This document shows, in pieces, positions 54,542 to 63,944 of a stretch of DNA of 64,000 bases; the first letter of the stretch is position 1; each line of letters opens with the position of its first letter. The notes below the pieces were generated by a model. That model made no database searches. It saw only the letters and a list, made by a program, of their open reading frames with translations, and was not told the DNA's origin. The position numbers and the translations under genes were made by a program. Source of the stretch: RGIG8775 sp045660295 (lineage in GTDB: Bacteria > Bacillota > Clostridia > Oscillospirales > CAG-272); assembly GCA_045660295.1 (NCBI GenBank), contig JAZRDN010000043.1, forward strand, positions 142,135 through 206,134, written 5' to 3'.

Positions 54542-55393
54542 TTAAAGCAGCTCGGGGGGGATGAGAGCCGAGCAATCGGGGGCGGCGCATTTTATTTCCG
54601 CAAAACCTATCAGCGCGTCAACCTCTTTTTCGCGTCTGTCGGTTTTGACAATTACTTTTTGAGGGCGAAACGCGACCATAGTGCCGCTTCCGTTTGCGGT
54701 GGAGCAGGGAATAAGTGCTATCCTGCGCCTGATATCGCCGTTAAGGGCAGTTACGTCATCCGTTGAAAACGCCGTTCTTTTTTTGAAAAAACTGCTTATA
54801 TACCTGTTGTCCGCAACTATCACGGCACGTCCGCTTACACTGTCTCGCAAAAGATTTCCGCTGTCGCACATGGCTCGAATGGTAACGGTCACGTCGCATA
54901 ACGTTACCGCTATCTCAGCTTGCCTCTCTGCGGCGCGGCGCTTTAAGAAACGTCCGCCCGCGTAGGTGGAAATAACCGAAACTACACCAACCGAAAGCAA
55001 AAGCCATGTGGGTATATCCTCTCCGTTCGAGCCATCGAGACCTATTCCCGAGCTGTTTAAAAGATTGAACGCCGCCGTCATTATTCCGCCCAAGAGCATT
55101 GACGCCAGCAGATATGTAACAGTGTTGAGGGCGAGCGTGCCGAGCGTGTCGTTTTTTCTTGCGAAAACTATAAGGCACATAAGCAAACAGCATAGAATAT
55201 CGGGTATGATCTCAAACCTTCCCAAGGGTGGCATAAACAGTATTGCCACCGAATAAGCGCCGCCGAGCGTCGCTCCGGCTATCGCGCGTGGGTAGGACAA
55301 GCATCTTGACGTTAGCTTGGTTACCAAAAACATGCACAAAAAGTCCATGCTGAAATTTATTAAAAAAAGCAGATCCGCGTAAACCGTTTGGAT
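54542..55393 (-). CDS. spoIIGA: Sigma-E processing peptidase SpoIIGA, apparent AUC start
   Basis: Membrane aspartic protease that removes the SigE pro-sequence after the septum forms. About 283 residues with five hydrophobic helices in the first 150 ([20 protein letters not shown] opens the first). The active site [13 protein letters not shown] puts the catalytic Asp near residue 177, close to Bacillus D183. No ATG, GTG or TTG stands where homologues start: the frame reads ATC-CAA-ACG-GTT-TAC at 55393, eight bases after AAAGGGG, matching the family opening [15 protein letters not shown]. The upstream TTG 55438 lies between the -35 and -10 and cannot be in the mRNA; the first in-frame ATG is at residue 16, inside helix 1. 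Confidence 0.88.
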   Translation of the reverse strand: MQTVYADLLFLINFSMDFLCMFLVTKLTSRCLSYPRAIAGATLGGAYSVAILFMPPLGRFEIIPDILCCLLMCLIVFARKNDTLGTLALNTVTYLLASMLLGGIMTAAFNLLNSSGIGLDGSNGEDIPTWLLLSVGVVSVISTYAGGRFLKRRAAERQAEIAVTLCDVTVTIRAMCDSGNLLRDSVSGRAVIVADNRYISSFFKKRTAFSTDDVTALNGDIRRRIALIPCSTANGSGTMVAFRPQKVIVKTDRREKEVDALIGFAEIKCAAPDCSALIPPELL

Positions 55394-55423
55394 TTTATCA
55401 GCCCCTTTCGCTGTCCTTGTCCT

Positions 55424-55457
55424 ATTATAACTCTCCAATCATGCGAAAAATGTCAAA
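55424..55457 (-). promoter_or_regulatory. spoIIG-type promoter with 21-bp spacer and 0A-box-like -35
   Basis: Minus strand TTTGACA (55451-55457) and TATAAT (55424-55429), with 21 bases between TTGACA and TATAAT. All other promoters read here have 17. The Bacillus spoIIG promoter is known for a 22-bp spacer and activation by phosphorylated Spo0A; TTTGACA also fits the 0A box (TTYGACA). Confidence 0.75.
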
Positions 55458-55602
55458 CTAAAAAGCGAAAAAATAAAAAAATTAAAAAAATTAAATTTAA
55501 AAAGAGTGTTTTTCACTTTTTTTTCGTATCTTTAATGATGTATTAGTGTACCAGTTGTTATTGTGTTAGCTTACTGCTTGTAGAATTTTCGGAGGATAAT
55601 TG

Positions 55603-56607
55603 ATGTCAAACGTATGCGATCTGTTTTTGGAGCGTGAAAAAAGTACGCTTTCAGAGTACGCTTTTTTAACGGTGAATACCAAGGGACGTGAGCACCCTTA
55701 TACGCCTTGTGATAACCGTACCGAATTTCAGCGTGACCGCGACAGGATAATACATTCCGAGTCGTTCCGTTGCCTGATGAATAAAACGCAGGTGTTCCTT
55801 GCACCCAACGACGCGCATTACAGAACACGTCTTACTCATACCCTTGAGGTTACGCAGATCGCGCGCATTATTGCGCGTGCCCTGCGCCTTAACGAGGACT
55901 TGTGCGAGGCGATAGGTCTGGGGCACGACTTGGGACATACTCCCTTCGGACATGCCGGCGAGGACGCTATGCAAAAGTGCTATTCCCCCGATTTTACCCA
56001 CTATAAGCAAAGCCTCAGAGTTGTTGAAAGACTGGAGAATAACGGCGAGGGGCTTAACCTTACATACGAGGTAAGGGACGGCATCGTAAACCATACAGGT
56101 AGCCATATGGCTTCTACTCTTGAGGGTGTCATAGTTAAGTTTGCCGACAGAATAGCCTATATTAATCACGATATTGACGACGCGCGCCGTGCGGGAATAC
56201 TCGAAAACGAGGATATCCCATCCGATATCCGAGAGATACTCGGCGACGCCCACGGAAAACGTATAAACACCATGGTAACCTCGGTTATCAGATACAGCAC
56301 CGATAAAAACGCCATAGGTATGGAGCATGACGTTATGGAGGCCACAAACCGCCTGCGCGACTTTATGTTTGAAAACGTTTATACCAACCCCAAGGCGAAG
56401 AGTGAGGAAAGTAAGGCTAAAGAGATACTGGTGCGACTTTTTGAATATTACGTTAAAAACCCCTATGAAATGCCCGAGCTTTATTTCAGAAACGCCGCAA
56501 ACGAGTCTGTCGAGCGTTGCGTGTGTGACTTCGTTTCGGCAATGACTGACAGATTTGCTATCGAAAAATATAAGGAATTGTTTATTCCCGAGGTTTGGAG
56601 AGGTTAA
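55603..56607 (+). CDS. dGTPase-like HD-domain phosphohydrolase
   Basis: 334 residues from ATG 55603 behind CGGAGGATAATTG. HD-domain landmarks: RDRDRIIHSESFRCLMNKTQ, RTRLTHTLEVTQIARIIARA, GLGHDLGHTPFGHAGED and KFADRIAYINHDIDDARRAG. It belongs to the clostridial deoxyguanosinetriphosphate triphosphohydrolase-like group that regularly precedes dnaG and rpoD, and may tune dNTP pools for replication. Its stop shares one base with the dnaG start (TAATG). No clear promoter is read in the 164-base divergent gap with spoIIGA. Confidence 0.92.
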   Translation: MSNVCDLFLEREKSTLSEYAFLTVNTKGREHPYTPCDNRTEFQRDRDRIIHSESFRCLMNKTQVFLAPNDAHYRTRLTHTLEVTQIARIIARALRLNEDLCEAIGLGHDLGHTPFGHAGEDAMQKCYSPDFTHYKQSLRVVERLENNGEGLNLTYEVRDGIVNHTGSHMASTLEGVIVKFADRIAYINHDIDDARRAGILENEDIPSDIREILGDAHGKRINTMVTSVIRYSTDKNAIGMEHDVMEATNRLRDFMFENVYTNPKAKSEESKAKEILVRLFEYYVKNPYEMPELYFRNAANESVERCVCDFVSAMTDRFAIEKYKELFIPEVWRG

Positions 56608-58385
56608 TGGCGAGAGGAATACCGAGAGAAGTAATAGAGGAGATAGTTTACCGCACCGATATAGAGCAGCTTGTCGGCTCGTATGTCAGCCTAAAACGAA
56701 CGGGCTCTAACCTTCTGGGGCTGTGTCCGTTTCATAACGAGAAAACGCCTTCATTTACAGTTACTCCCGCAAAGAAAATGTTTTACTGCTTTGGTTGCGG
56801 AGCGGGCGGAAACGCGATAACATTTGTGCAAAAGGCGGAAAATCTTGATTTCGTTCAAGCTGTGGAATTTCTCGCTCAAAGAGCGGGCGTTGCGATACCG
56901 CGCGATGAAAAATATCAGCGCGAGGCTATGTCAAGAAACCGCCTGTACGATATGAACCGCGAGGCGGCAAAGTTCTTCAGAGCTTGCCTTAATGACCCAC
57001 AGTACGGCAAGGAGGGACTTGCGTATCTTAGGGAGGAAAGACGGCTCAGCGATGCGGTTGTAAAGCATTTTGGACTTGGTTTTGCTCCCAATAATTTCGG
57101 AATGTTGACTAATCATCTTAAAGGGTTGGGATATACCGAGGAAGAAATGATAACAGGATTTTTGTGCGGTAAAAGCCCTAAAACGGGCAGAGCGTACGAC
57201 TATTTTCGCAACCGAGTTATCTTTCCGATAATAGATGTTACGGGAAACATTATCGCTTTTGGCGGACGTGTTATGGATGACTCAAAGCCCAAGTATCTCA
57301 ACTCTTCGGATACGCCCGGCTTTAAGAAGAGTAAAAATCTTTTTGCTCTTAATTACGCGAAAAACCATTGCGAGGATAAGCTTATTCTCTGCGAGGGATA
57401 TATGGACGTTATTGCTATGCACGCGGCAGGCTTCCAAAACGCCGTGGCAACGCTTGGTACGGCGCTTACCCCCGAGCAGGCAAGGCTTATGACCAAATAT
57501 ACAAAAAAGGTAGTGGTCAGCTACGATTCCGACGAAGCGGGACAGCGCGCGGCAGAACGCTCGATAAAAATATTGAGCGAGGTCGGTCTTGACGTTAGAA
57601 TTTTAAAGCTACAGGGCGCAAAGGATCCTGACGAATTCATAAAGAAATTCGGCGCGGACAGGCTTAAGCTGGCGCTTGACGAAAGCCGCACGTGGTTTGA
57701 TTTCAAGTCAAATGCCGTGTTTGCAAAATACGACCTTACGGCGGCGGGCGACCGAGTTAAGGCTTCAAACGAGATATGTAACATAATCGCAGGCGTGGCG
57801 TCCCCCGTCGAGCGCGAAATATACGTTACCCATGTTGCCCCGACGCTCGGACTCACACCCGAAATTCTTAAGAACAGCGTTGAACGCGAAATAAGAAAGC
57901 GCAGGGAAGAAGAAGAGCGCAAGGAGCTTCAGAATATCAAACTTTCTGTAAGAAATTACGGCGACAGAGTCAATCCCGATGCCGTTAGGAACGTGGCGGC
58001 AAACGCGGCGGAGGAAGCGATACTCGGAATGCTTCTGATGTACGACGAGCACCGCGAGGCGGTGAAAAACGGAAAAATAGAGCTTTCGCCGAACGATTTC
58101 TTTACCGCGCTGGGGAGAAGGATATTCGAAAAAATGATGGAGCTTCACAGCTCGGAGGGCGGCTTTTCCATGATTATCATGGGCGAGGATTTCAACGCCG
58201 ACGAGATGGGAAGAATACAGAAAATATTGCAGATGCGCGAATCTCTCACCGATAACGGCACAAGAGTTCTGGTGTCAAATGTAGAGGCTCTTAAAAACGC
58301 TAAGCGCAATGAGTCGGGCGGCGGACTTGAGGATATTATCAAGGCTAAGCGCGACCGCATGGCAAAGAAAACCGATAACACATAA
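56607..58385 (+). CDS. dnaG: DNA primase
   Basis: Makes RNA primers at the replication fork; 592 residues. Zinc domain with C40, H43, C61, C64 ([21 protein letters not shown]); catalytic core [20 protein letters not shown] and the TOPRIM motifs [14 protein letters not shown] and [14 protein letters not shown]; a C-terminal helicase-interaction domain. ATG 56607 overlaps the stop of the preceding gene, with GGAGAGG as ribosome site; the frame upstream to 56595 is inside that gene. Middle gene of the primase-sigma operon. Confidence 0.97.
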   Translation: MARGIPREVIEEIVYRTDIEQLVGSYVSLKRTGSNLLGLCPFHNEKTPSFTVTPAKKMFYCFGCGAGGNAITFVQKAENLDFVQAVEFLAQRAGVAIPRDEKYQREAMSRNRLYDMNREAAKFFRACLNDPQYGKEGLAYLREERRLSDAVVKHFGLGFAPNNFGMLTNHLKGLGYTEEEMITGFLCGKSPKTGRAYDYFRNRVIFPIIDVTGNIIAFGGRVMDDSKPKYLNSSDTPGFKKSKNLFALNYAKNHCEDKLILCEGYMDVIAMHAAGFQNAVATLGTALTPEQARLMTKYTKKVVVSYDSDEAGQRAAERSIKILSEVGLDVRILKLQGAKDPDEFIKKFGADRLKLALDESRTWFDFKSNAVFAKYDLTAAGDRVKASNEICNIIAGVASPVEREIYVTHVAPTLGLTPEILKNSVEREIRKRREEEERKELQNIKLSVRNYGDRVNPDAVRNVAANAAEEAILGMLLMYDEHREAVKNGKIELSPNDFFTALGRRIFEKMMELHSSEGGFSMIIMGEDFNADEMGRIQKILQMRESLTDNGTRVLVSNVEALKNAKRNESGGGLEDIIKAKRDRMAKKTDNT

Positions 58386-58426
58386 TAAATGTCAACAAAT
58401 TCATTGCAAGGAAGGAAAAAGAACAT

Positions 58427-59551
58427 ATGGAAAAGCACAACGACGGCGAAAAGAAGATCGGCGTGGAGGATCTTATACAGAAGGGTAAGAAAAATAACGG
58501 AATGCTTACAAGCGCCGATATCGACGAGGTTATAGAAGAACTCGATTTCGATATGGATTCCCTTGATAAGCTCTACGAAACACTTGAGGATAACGGTATA
58601 TCTCTCCAGAGTGACGCAGACCAGAGCGAGGCGGCTGAGATAGAAAACGAGGTCGCGAGATTTGCCAAGAGTGAAAACATGGAAAAGATCCTCGAGCAGG
58701 AGGGTCTTTCCATCGACGACCCCGTTCGCATGTATCTCAAGGAGATCGGTAAGGTTCCGCTTCTTACCCCAGAGAGAGAAAAGGAGCTTGCCGAGATCAT
58801 GGCGAATTCCAACGACGAGGAGCTTAAGGATAAAGCGAAGGGCGAGCTCGTGGAGTCGAATCTCAGACTTGTTGTAAGTATTGCTAAGCGTTATGTGGGA
58901 AAGGGAATGTTTTTCCTTGACCTTATTCAAGAGGGAAATCTCGGACTTATGAAGGCGGTCGATAAATTCGACTACGATAAGGGCTTCAAATTCTCCACCT
59001 ACGCAACCTGGTGGATAAGACAGGCGATTACAAGAGCGATCGCGGATCAGGCGAGAACTATCCGTATCCCCGTTCATATGGTTGAGACTATCCATAAGGT
59101 GTCAAGATATTCGCGTCAGATGCTTCAGGAGCTTGGACGCGAGGCTACTGCAGACGAGCTTGGCGATAAGATGGGCATGAGCGCCGAAAAGGTGCGCGAG
59201 ATAATGAAGATCGCGCAGGATCCCGTGTCTCTTGAAACCCCTATCGGCGAGGAAGAGGATAGCCACCTTGGTGACTTTATCCCCGACGAGGACGCTCCAG
59301 AGCCCGCAGAGGTGGCTTCGGCAACCATCTTGCGTGAGGTTATCGAGCGCGAGCTTAATACGCTGACCCACAGAGAAGCCCACGTTATAAAGCTTCGCTT
59401 CGGACTTTACGATGGAAGATCGAGAACGCTTGAAGAGGTGGGTAAGGAGTTTGATATAACCCGTGAGAGAATACGTCAGATAGAGGCAAAGGCGCTCCGT
59501 AAGCTCCGTCATCCGAGCCGCGCTCGTCACCTTAAAGGCTTCCTTGATTGA
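58427..59551 (+). CDS. rpoD: Principal sigma factor (sigma-70/SigA)
   Basis: 374 residues, near Bacillus SigA length. A short acidic region 1.1 is followed by region 1.2 [20 protein letters not shown], region 2 with [20 protein letters not shown] and [20 protein letters not shown], region 3 [16 protein letters not shown] and region 4 [24 protein letters not shown] helix-turn-helix ([20 protein letters not shown]). The -10-reading residues are standard. GGAAGGAAAAAGAACAT precedes the ATG. Last gene of the operon; I see no strong terminator in the next 150 bases. Confidence 0.98.
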   Translation: MEKHNDGEKKIGVEDLIQKGKKNNGMLTSADIDEVIEELDFDMDSLDKLYETLEDNGISLQSDADQSEAAEIENEVARFAKSENMEKILEQEGLSIDDPVRMYLKEIGKVPLLTPEREKELAEIMANSNDEELKDKAKGELVESNLRLVVSIAKRYVGKGMFFLDLIQEGNLGLMKAVDKFDYDKGFKFSTYATWWIRQAITRAIADQARTIRIPVHMVETIHKVSRYSRQMLQELGREATADELGDKMGMSAEKVREIMKIAQDPVSLETPIGEEEDSHLGDFIPDEDAPEPAEVASATILREVIERELNTLTHREAHVIKLRFGLYDGRSRTLEEVGKEFDITRERIRQIEAKALRKLRHPSRARHLKGFLD

Positions 59552-59717
59552 TTTTGTGCTGGTTGAACAAAAATCGAGGTTGATCATTTGACAATCTGCC
59601 TAACAAATTGTGTGGTTTTTACAAAAAAACTTTTTGTATTTGGTTAATATAACTATTTTATTCGCCAAAACCACGCCTAAAGCAGTTAATTGGAAATTTT
59701 AGTCACAAAAAATTAAC

Positions 59718-59746
59718 TTGACATAAAGGACAATTTGGTGTAAAAT
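59718..59746 (+). promoter_or_regulatory. Promoter of the solute-binding lipoprotein
   Basis: TTGACA (59718-59723), 17 bases, TAAAAT (59741-59746). Between the rpoD stop and this promoter (59552-59717) I see nothing definite. Confidence 0.8.
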
Positions 59747-59770
59747 AGTAAAAGTTAAAAGTATGTCTGT

Positions 59771-59792
59771 CGTTATTTATTAATAAATAACG
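59771..59792. promoter_or_regulatory. 22-bp perfect palindrome in the lipoprotein leader
   Basis: CGTTATTTATT-AATAAATAACG, about 20 bases after the predicted start site. It could be a roadblock operator or form an RNA hairpin. Further down, CGGCGG near 59832 can pair with CCGCCG (59861-59866), which abuts the ribosome-site region GGAGAAATGGGG. Confidence 0.5.
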
Positions 59793-59883
59793 GAAGTGAT
59801 TACGAATATTTACGGAGACGGCGTCAACCTGCGGCGGCGGTCGGTCTCTTTGAAAATCTGCCGCCGGAGAAATGGGGAAAATT

Positions 59884-61728
59884 ATGAACAAAAGACTGAT
59901 TTCTTTGCTTCTGTGCCTTGTTATGGTGCTCGGTGTTTTCACCGCTTGCTCGAGCGAAGATGCTACTGATGAGACCGATTCCGGTACAACAACGCTTACA
60001 ATGCTCGTTGTAACCGAGGAGAAAGTATATTACACTGATGAAGAATATGCCGCGCTCAGTGATACCGAAAAGGTTACGGTTGACATGAGAATCGAACAGT
60101 ATAACGCTGTTGAGGAGGAGATCAACCAGATCACTAAGGCTAAATATAAGACACAGCTTGACGTGCTTTACTATACCGAGGATCAGTATTACGATATTCT
60201 CGAGGAAAAGCTTGCGAATACCGAGCTTCTTGTTGAGCTTCGCGATGCCGCTAATAAGGAATATAAGAGATTCCAGAGAACCGAGAGAAAGAACGGTGTT
60301 ACCGATGCGGAGATCGTTTACGAGAAATTTATCGCTCAGTATCCCGATCACGCCGCTTACATTGAGCCTCCCGTAGTTGAAACCGAGGACGAGGAAGAGA
60401 TAGACGTTGACGTTTACCCCGTAGCGGAACCCGATCAGGTGGATATTCTCTTTATCGGTAGCTACGACAAGTATCTTGAGTACATAGATAAGGGATGGCT
60501 CTCCGCGCTTGACTCCGCACTCAAGAGCGGCGTAGCAAAGAAGCTTACATCTTACATATATCCTGCGTTCCTCAGCGCTGCAAAGACTGAGAACGGTTAT
60601 TTCGCTATTCCCAATAATACGGTTGTCGGCGAGTATACAGCGCTTCTTGTAAATAAGGCGATTTGTGATAAGTATTCCGATATTTCCCAGATCACCGATC
60701 TTCACAGCGCGCTCAGTCTTATAGAGGATGTCGCAAAATACGAGCAGGGCGTTGACCCCGTTTGGTGTGATAGCTACAGAGGCTATACAAACGTTCATTT
60801 CTGGTCTGTTGACTACGTTAGCGACGCTGATGGCTTTGAGACCTTTACCATAGATCCCGAGAAATTCTCTGTTCTGGGCGCAACCTACAATGCGGATTAT
60901 ACTTCTAAGATTGTTTTGAGTCCCGGTTATTACTCTTTCGGAAGTATTCTTAAGGATCAGAGCTTTGTAAATCAGCTTAAGGCGCTTAAGACTATCGAAT
61001 TTAACGGCTACTATGGAGCTGAAAACTCTACAAACGATTTCGCTGTCGGAGTTATCAAGGGCTCGGGTAAGGATATAGAGGCTTACAGCGAGGATTACTA
61101 CAGTGTTATCATTGAGTATCCCGTTGCTACACAGGAAGACCTGTTCAGCAGTATGTTTGCTGTTTCTTCCTTTACGACCGACGTTGATAAGTGTATGGAA
61201 ATTATTACACACCTCAACACAAACTCTCAGTTCAGAAACCTTCTCCAGTACGGTATCAAGGGAACGAACTATGAGCTTAATGACGACGAGTGCGCAAACC
61301 GTACATCAGACAATCTCTACGTTATGGATGTGTTCAAGACAGGTAACATGTTTGTAGCGTACCCCGATGCGGATAACGGCATGGATCAGAATACTTGGCT
61401 CTACGCTCAGAAGCAGGACCTTGACGTTGTGGCTAACCCCACACTTGGCTTTGAGCTTAAGAATGAGGACCTTCCCGACCTTAAGAACATAGACGTGGTA
61501 AATAAGGCTTCGCGTGAGTTTGAGGAAAAGATCGCCGCTTGTAAGAGCATTGAGGAGCTTGATGCGACAATTTCCCGTCTCACTTCTCTCATCGAGGGTG
61601 GTAATGCGGAATATTTCAAGGAAATTTACCAAAAGGCTATGCTTAACCTCACCGAAGGTATCGAATATAACTTCTCTGTATATGCCCTTTACCATATGTG
61701 GTGCAAGGATATGGGCTACACATCTTGA
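59884..61728 (+). CDS. Extracellular solute-binding lipoprotein, orphan
   Basis: 614 residues. Signal peptide MNKRLISLLLCLVMVLGVFT with lipobox FTACSS at about residue 22; the mature Cys is followed by an acidic linker. Long charged helices (residues 60-150) come before a bilobed binding-protein core: VDILFIGSYDKYLEYIDKGW, NGYFAIPNNTVVGEYTALLV and PVWCDSYRGYTNV. It resembles family 1 sugar-binding proteins of ABC importers. ATG 59884 has GGGG six bases upstream; ATG 59872 is possible. No permease or ATPase gene is adjacent, so its transporter, if any, is elsewhere. Confidence 0.85.
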   Translation: MNKRLISLLLCLVMVLGVFTACSSEDATDETDSGTTTLTMLVVTEEKVYYTDEEYAALSDTEKVTVDMRIEQYNAVEEEINQITKAKYKTQLDVLYYTEDQYYDILEEKLANTELLVELRDAANKEYKRFQRTERKNGVTDAEIVYEKFIAQYPDHAAYIEPPVVETEDEEEIDVDVYPVAEPDQVDILFIGSYDKYLEYIDKGWLSALDSALKSGVAKKLTSYIYPAFLSAAKTENGYFAIPNNTVVGEYTALLVNKAICDKYSDISQITDLHSALSLIEDVAKYEQGVDPVWCDSYRGYTNVHFWSVDYVSDADGFETFTIDPEKFSVLGATYNADYTSKIVLSPGYYSFGSILKDQSFVNQLKALKTIEFNGYYGAENSTNDFAVGVIKGSGKDIEAYSEDYYSVIIEYPVATQEDLFSSMFAVSSFTTDVDKCMEIITHLNTNSQFRNLLQYGIKGTNYELNDDECANRTSDNLYVMDVFKTGNMFVAYPDADNGMDQNTWLYAQKQDLDVVANPTLGFELKNEDLPDLKNIDVVNKASREFEEKIAACKSIEELDATISRLTSLIEGGNAEYFKEIYQKAMLNLTEGIEYNFSVYALYHMWCKDMGYTS

Positions 61729-61746
61729 CACTTATAAAACAAAAAT

Positions 61747-61776
61747 AAAGGAAACGCCTTTTGGCGTTTCCTTTTT
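61747..61776 (+). terminator. Terminator after the lipoprotein gene
   Basis: AAAGGAAACGCC/GGCGTTTCCTTT, TTTT loop, then TTT. The following HAD gene starts only 16 bases on, so its expression depends on read-through or another promoter. Confidence 0.85.
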
Positions 61777-61792
61777 GCAAAAAGGATAAAGT

Positions 61793-62431
61793 ATGAAATA
61801 TACACATGTAATATGGGATTTTAACGGTACAATACTTGACGACGTTTCGGTTGGTATCGATAGCGTGAATGTCTTGCTGGCAAGGCGTGGACTTCCAACT
61901 TTAAACAGCGTCGATGACTATCGCGGCGTTTTTGGCTTTCCTATAATAAAATATTATGAGAGACTGGGCTTTGATTTCACTAAGGAGAACTATGCCGACG
62001 TCGCCGTGGAGTGGGTTGATGAGTATATGTCGCGTGTTCCTTGCGCGCCTGTCAACGACGGAGTGGTGAGACTTCTTGAAAAGATAAAAGGAAGCGGCAT
62101 GGGGCAAAGTCTTATTTCGGCTACCGAGATCAATATGCTGAAAAAGCAACTCGCTATGCTTGGCGTGTCGGAGTTTTTCGACGGCGTGTATGGGCTTGAT
62201 AATATCCATGCGGTTAATAAAACAGCTTTGGCGCGCGCGTGGCGTGAGCGACACCAAAATGAAAAGGTTGTTTTCATAGGTGATACCGACCATGACTTTG
62301 AGACCGCGCAAGCAATTGGCGCCGATTGTTTGCTCTATTGCGGCGGTCACCAGGGGAGAACGGCGCTCGAAAAGCTCGGATGTCCTGTTATAGAAACGTT
62401 CTTAGAGCTTGATGATGTTCTTTTTGGTTAA
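61793..62431 (+). CDS. HAD-family hydrolase (phosphoglycolate phosphatase-like)
   Basis: 212 residues. Motif I VIWDFNGTILDD gives the nucleophile Asp 9 and the acid/base position is Asn (DFNGT) where most phosphatases of this group have D-x-D; motif II is SLISATE; motif III and IV are FIGDTDHDFETAQAIGADCL. The alpha-helical C1 cap lies at about 18-85. Asn in place of the second Asp occurs in some HAD proteins and may reduce phosphatase activity. AAAAAGGATAAAGT precedes the ATG. It overlaps the convergent DUF4363 gene by four bases. Confidence 0.88.
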   Translation: MKYTHVIWDFNGTILDDVSVGIDSVNVLLARRGLPTLNSVDDYRGVFGFPIIKYYERLGFDFTKENYADVAVEWVDEYMSRVPCAPVNDGVVRLLEKIKGSGMGQSLISATEINMLKKQLAMLGVSEFFDGVYGLDNIHAVNKTALARAWRERHQNEKVVFIGDTDHDFETAQAIGADCLLYCGGHQGRTALEKLGCPVIETFLELDDVLFG

Positions 62432-62793
62432 AGAATATTGAAAAGAGCCGTTTTTTCAAGCTCTCCTATTTCTTTTAATAAGTTCATTAATAAAATGCGC
62501 GTTTTTTGAAATTCACTTCTTTCGCCGCTTTTGGCGTATTCGTTTAGTAGGTCAAGGTGATCCTTTATCAGCGAGCTTTTTGTGTGCGGAACGGCAAATT
62601 CTATCCTTTTTAAATGCTTATGGGTAAATGCCGTGAGGTCGGATAATTTCTCTACGCGATTTTCACTGTCAAAATCTATATGACTGAGCTGCTCATGCGC
62701 ACTCTCTGAGAAATCGCGTACGTATATGCTGTTGAGAGTTATGCTCGTGAGCATGAGGGCACAGGCGGCTGTGATTATAAAAAAAGCCTTCAT
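62428..62793 (-). CDS. DUF4363-like exported protein
   Basis: 121 residues with an N-terminal signal or anchor (MKAFFIITAACALMLTSITL), then an all-helical, charged domain (AHEQLSHIDFDSENRVEKLS; LDLLNEYAKSGERSEFQKTR). This is the usual partner of DUF421 in clostridia; function unknown. Its ATG shares a base with the DUF421 stop (TAATG), so translation is coupled. Confidence 0.78.
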   Translation of the reverse strand: MKAFFIITAACALMLTSITLNSIYVRDFSESAHEQLSHIDFDSENRVEKLSDLTAFTHKHLKRIEFAVPHTKSSLIKDHLDLLNEYAKSGERSEFQKTRILLMNLLKEIGELEKTALFNIL

Positions 62794-63473
62794 TATTTTA
62801 TAACATCGCTCCTTTGGATTATTTTTATTTTGTCGGTGTCGTCAATCGTCATTATATATACGTCGTTTGGCGACAGCTTTTTTGCGCTGAGATATCCCGT
62901 GAGCCATTCGCGGCTCTTTTTTGATTGCTTTAATCCGTGCTTGTCGATTCTTCCGTCGGCTATTATTATGTGGCAAATGCCGCTTTCTTGGGCGCTTATT
63001 CCCATGTCGGTTAAGGTGGGCGGGGAATATGCGCGCTTTTTTATTACTGTTATTTTTCCGTTTTGCTCCATTATGGCGTACTCTACTTCCGAGATGTCGC
63101 TTACGTCTTTTTGCCTTAATTCGCTGAAAAGCTCGTCTATGGAGATCCTGTTTCTCGACATTTCCTTGGCGTCTATTTTTCCTTTCCTTATCAACGCGCT
63201 GGGGCGAGGGGAAATGAGATTTTTAAGCGTCGGCGCTTTTGTCAGTAATACCGATAAAGAGATTTCAAATGTGGTTATCAGAATTATCGGGATTATTGCG
63301 TATACCAACGGAATGTTTTGGTCGGTGATCGGAAGCGCGGCTATGTCCGAGAGTAAAAGCGTGCTCACCAGCTCCGAGACCTCAAGCTCGCCTAATTGGC
63401 GCTTGCCCATAAGCCTCATTATCGTTATCAGGAATAAATATATTATTATGGTTCTAAAAAGTATATTTGTCAT
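62793..63473 (-). CDS. DUF421/YetF-family membrane protein
   Basis: 226 residues from ATG 63473, behind AAGGGATACC. Three N-terminal helices (TIIIYLFLITIMRLMGKRQL, ELVSTLLLSDIAALPI, VYAIIPIILITTFEISLSVL) precede a conserved cytoplasmic domain: SPRPSALIRKGKIDAKEMSR, ISIDELFSELRQKDVSDISE and VEYAIMEQNGKITVI. YetF proteins are spore- or stress-associated in Bacillus, without a known activity. A frame to 63569 exists but has no ribosome site. Confidence 0.9.
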   Translation of the reverse strand: MTNILFRTIIIYLFLITIMRLMGKRQLGELEVSELVSTLLLSDIAALPITDQNIPLVYAIIPIILITTFEISLSVLLTKAPTLKNLISPRPSALIRKGKIDAKEMSRNRISIDELFSELRQKDVSDISEVEYAIMEQNGKITVIKKRAYSPPTLTDMGISAQESGICHIIIADGRIDKHGLKQSKKSREWLTGYLSAKKLSPNDVYIMTIDDTDKIKIIQRSDVIK

Positions 63474-63611
63474 TTTGGTATCCCTTGTTAATATGTTTTG
63501 TATGGTTAGTGTCTGCCCAAAACGGCGCATTATATTCGTTTTAGAATGTTGTATGTGCAAAATGCACAAAACAAAGCGTTTTGAATTGGCTAACTTTGAG
63601 GTATCTGGTTA

Positions 63612-63640
63612 TTGACAAATGTTTGAGAAAGTGGTAGAAT
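63612..63640 (+). promoter_or_regulatory. rRNA promoter P1
   Basis: TTGACA (63612-63617), 17 bases ending GTGG, TAGAAT (63635-63640). Shares TTGACAAA and GAGAAAGTGGTA with the tRNA-Arg promoter. Confidence 0.87.
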
Positions 63641-63712
63641 ATTTAAGTCGTCGCGAGATGACGTTGTATCGCAATTTTCTTCAAAAAAGTTAAAAAAACT
63701 TTGAAAAAGGTA

Positions 63713-63741
63713 TTGACAAAGCGAGGAGGTTGTGATATAAT
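63713..63741 (+). promoter_or_regulatory. rRNA promoter P2
   Basis: TTGACA (63713-63718), 17 bases ending TGA, TATAAT (63736-63741). About 200 bases of leader follow; I could not identify a clear boxA in it. Confidence 0.9.
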
Positions 63742-63944
63742 AACAAAGCTGTCGCGAAAACGGGGCAGCGAAACGGTCATTGAAAATTGAACAACGAAGA
63801 GAGAAGTACAAGCATAATAAGTATGTGCGAGAACGGAACTCGAAAATTTCTGAGAGAAAAAATACAACTCAAACAAAAGTAAGAGAAGCTAGAAAAAGCA
63901 CTCGAAAGAAGATTTGAACTCAGGTGACTGAGATTAAATACAAA

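Noticed and set aside
54542..55438. TTG at 55438 as the spoIIGA start
   Set aside because: It lies between the -35 and -10 hexamers, so it is not in the transcript; the extra residues do not match the family.
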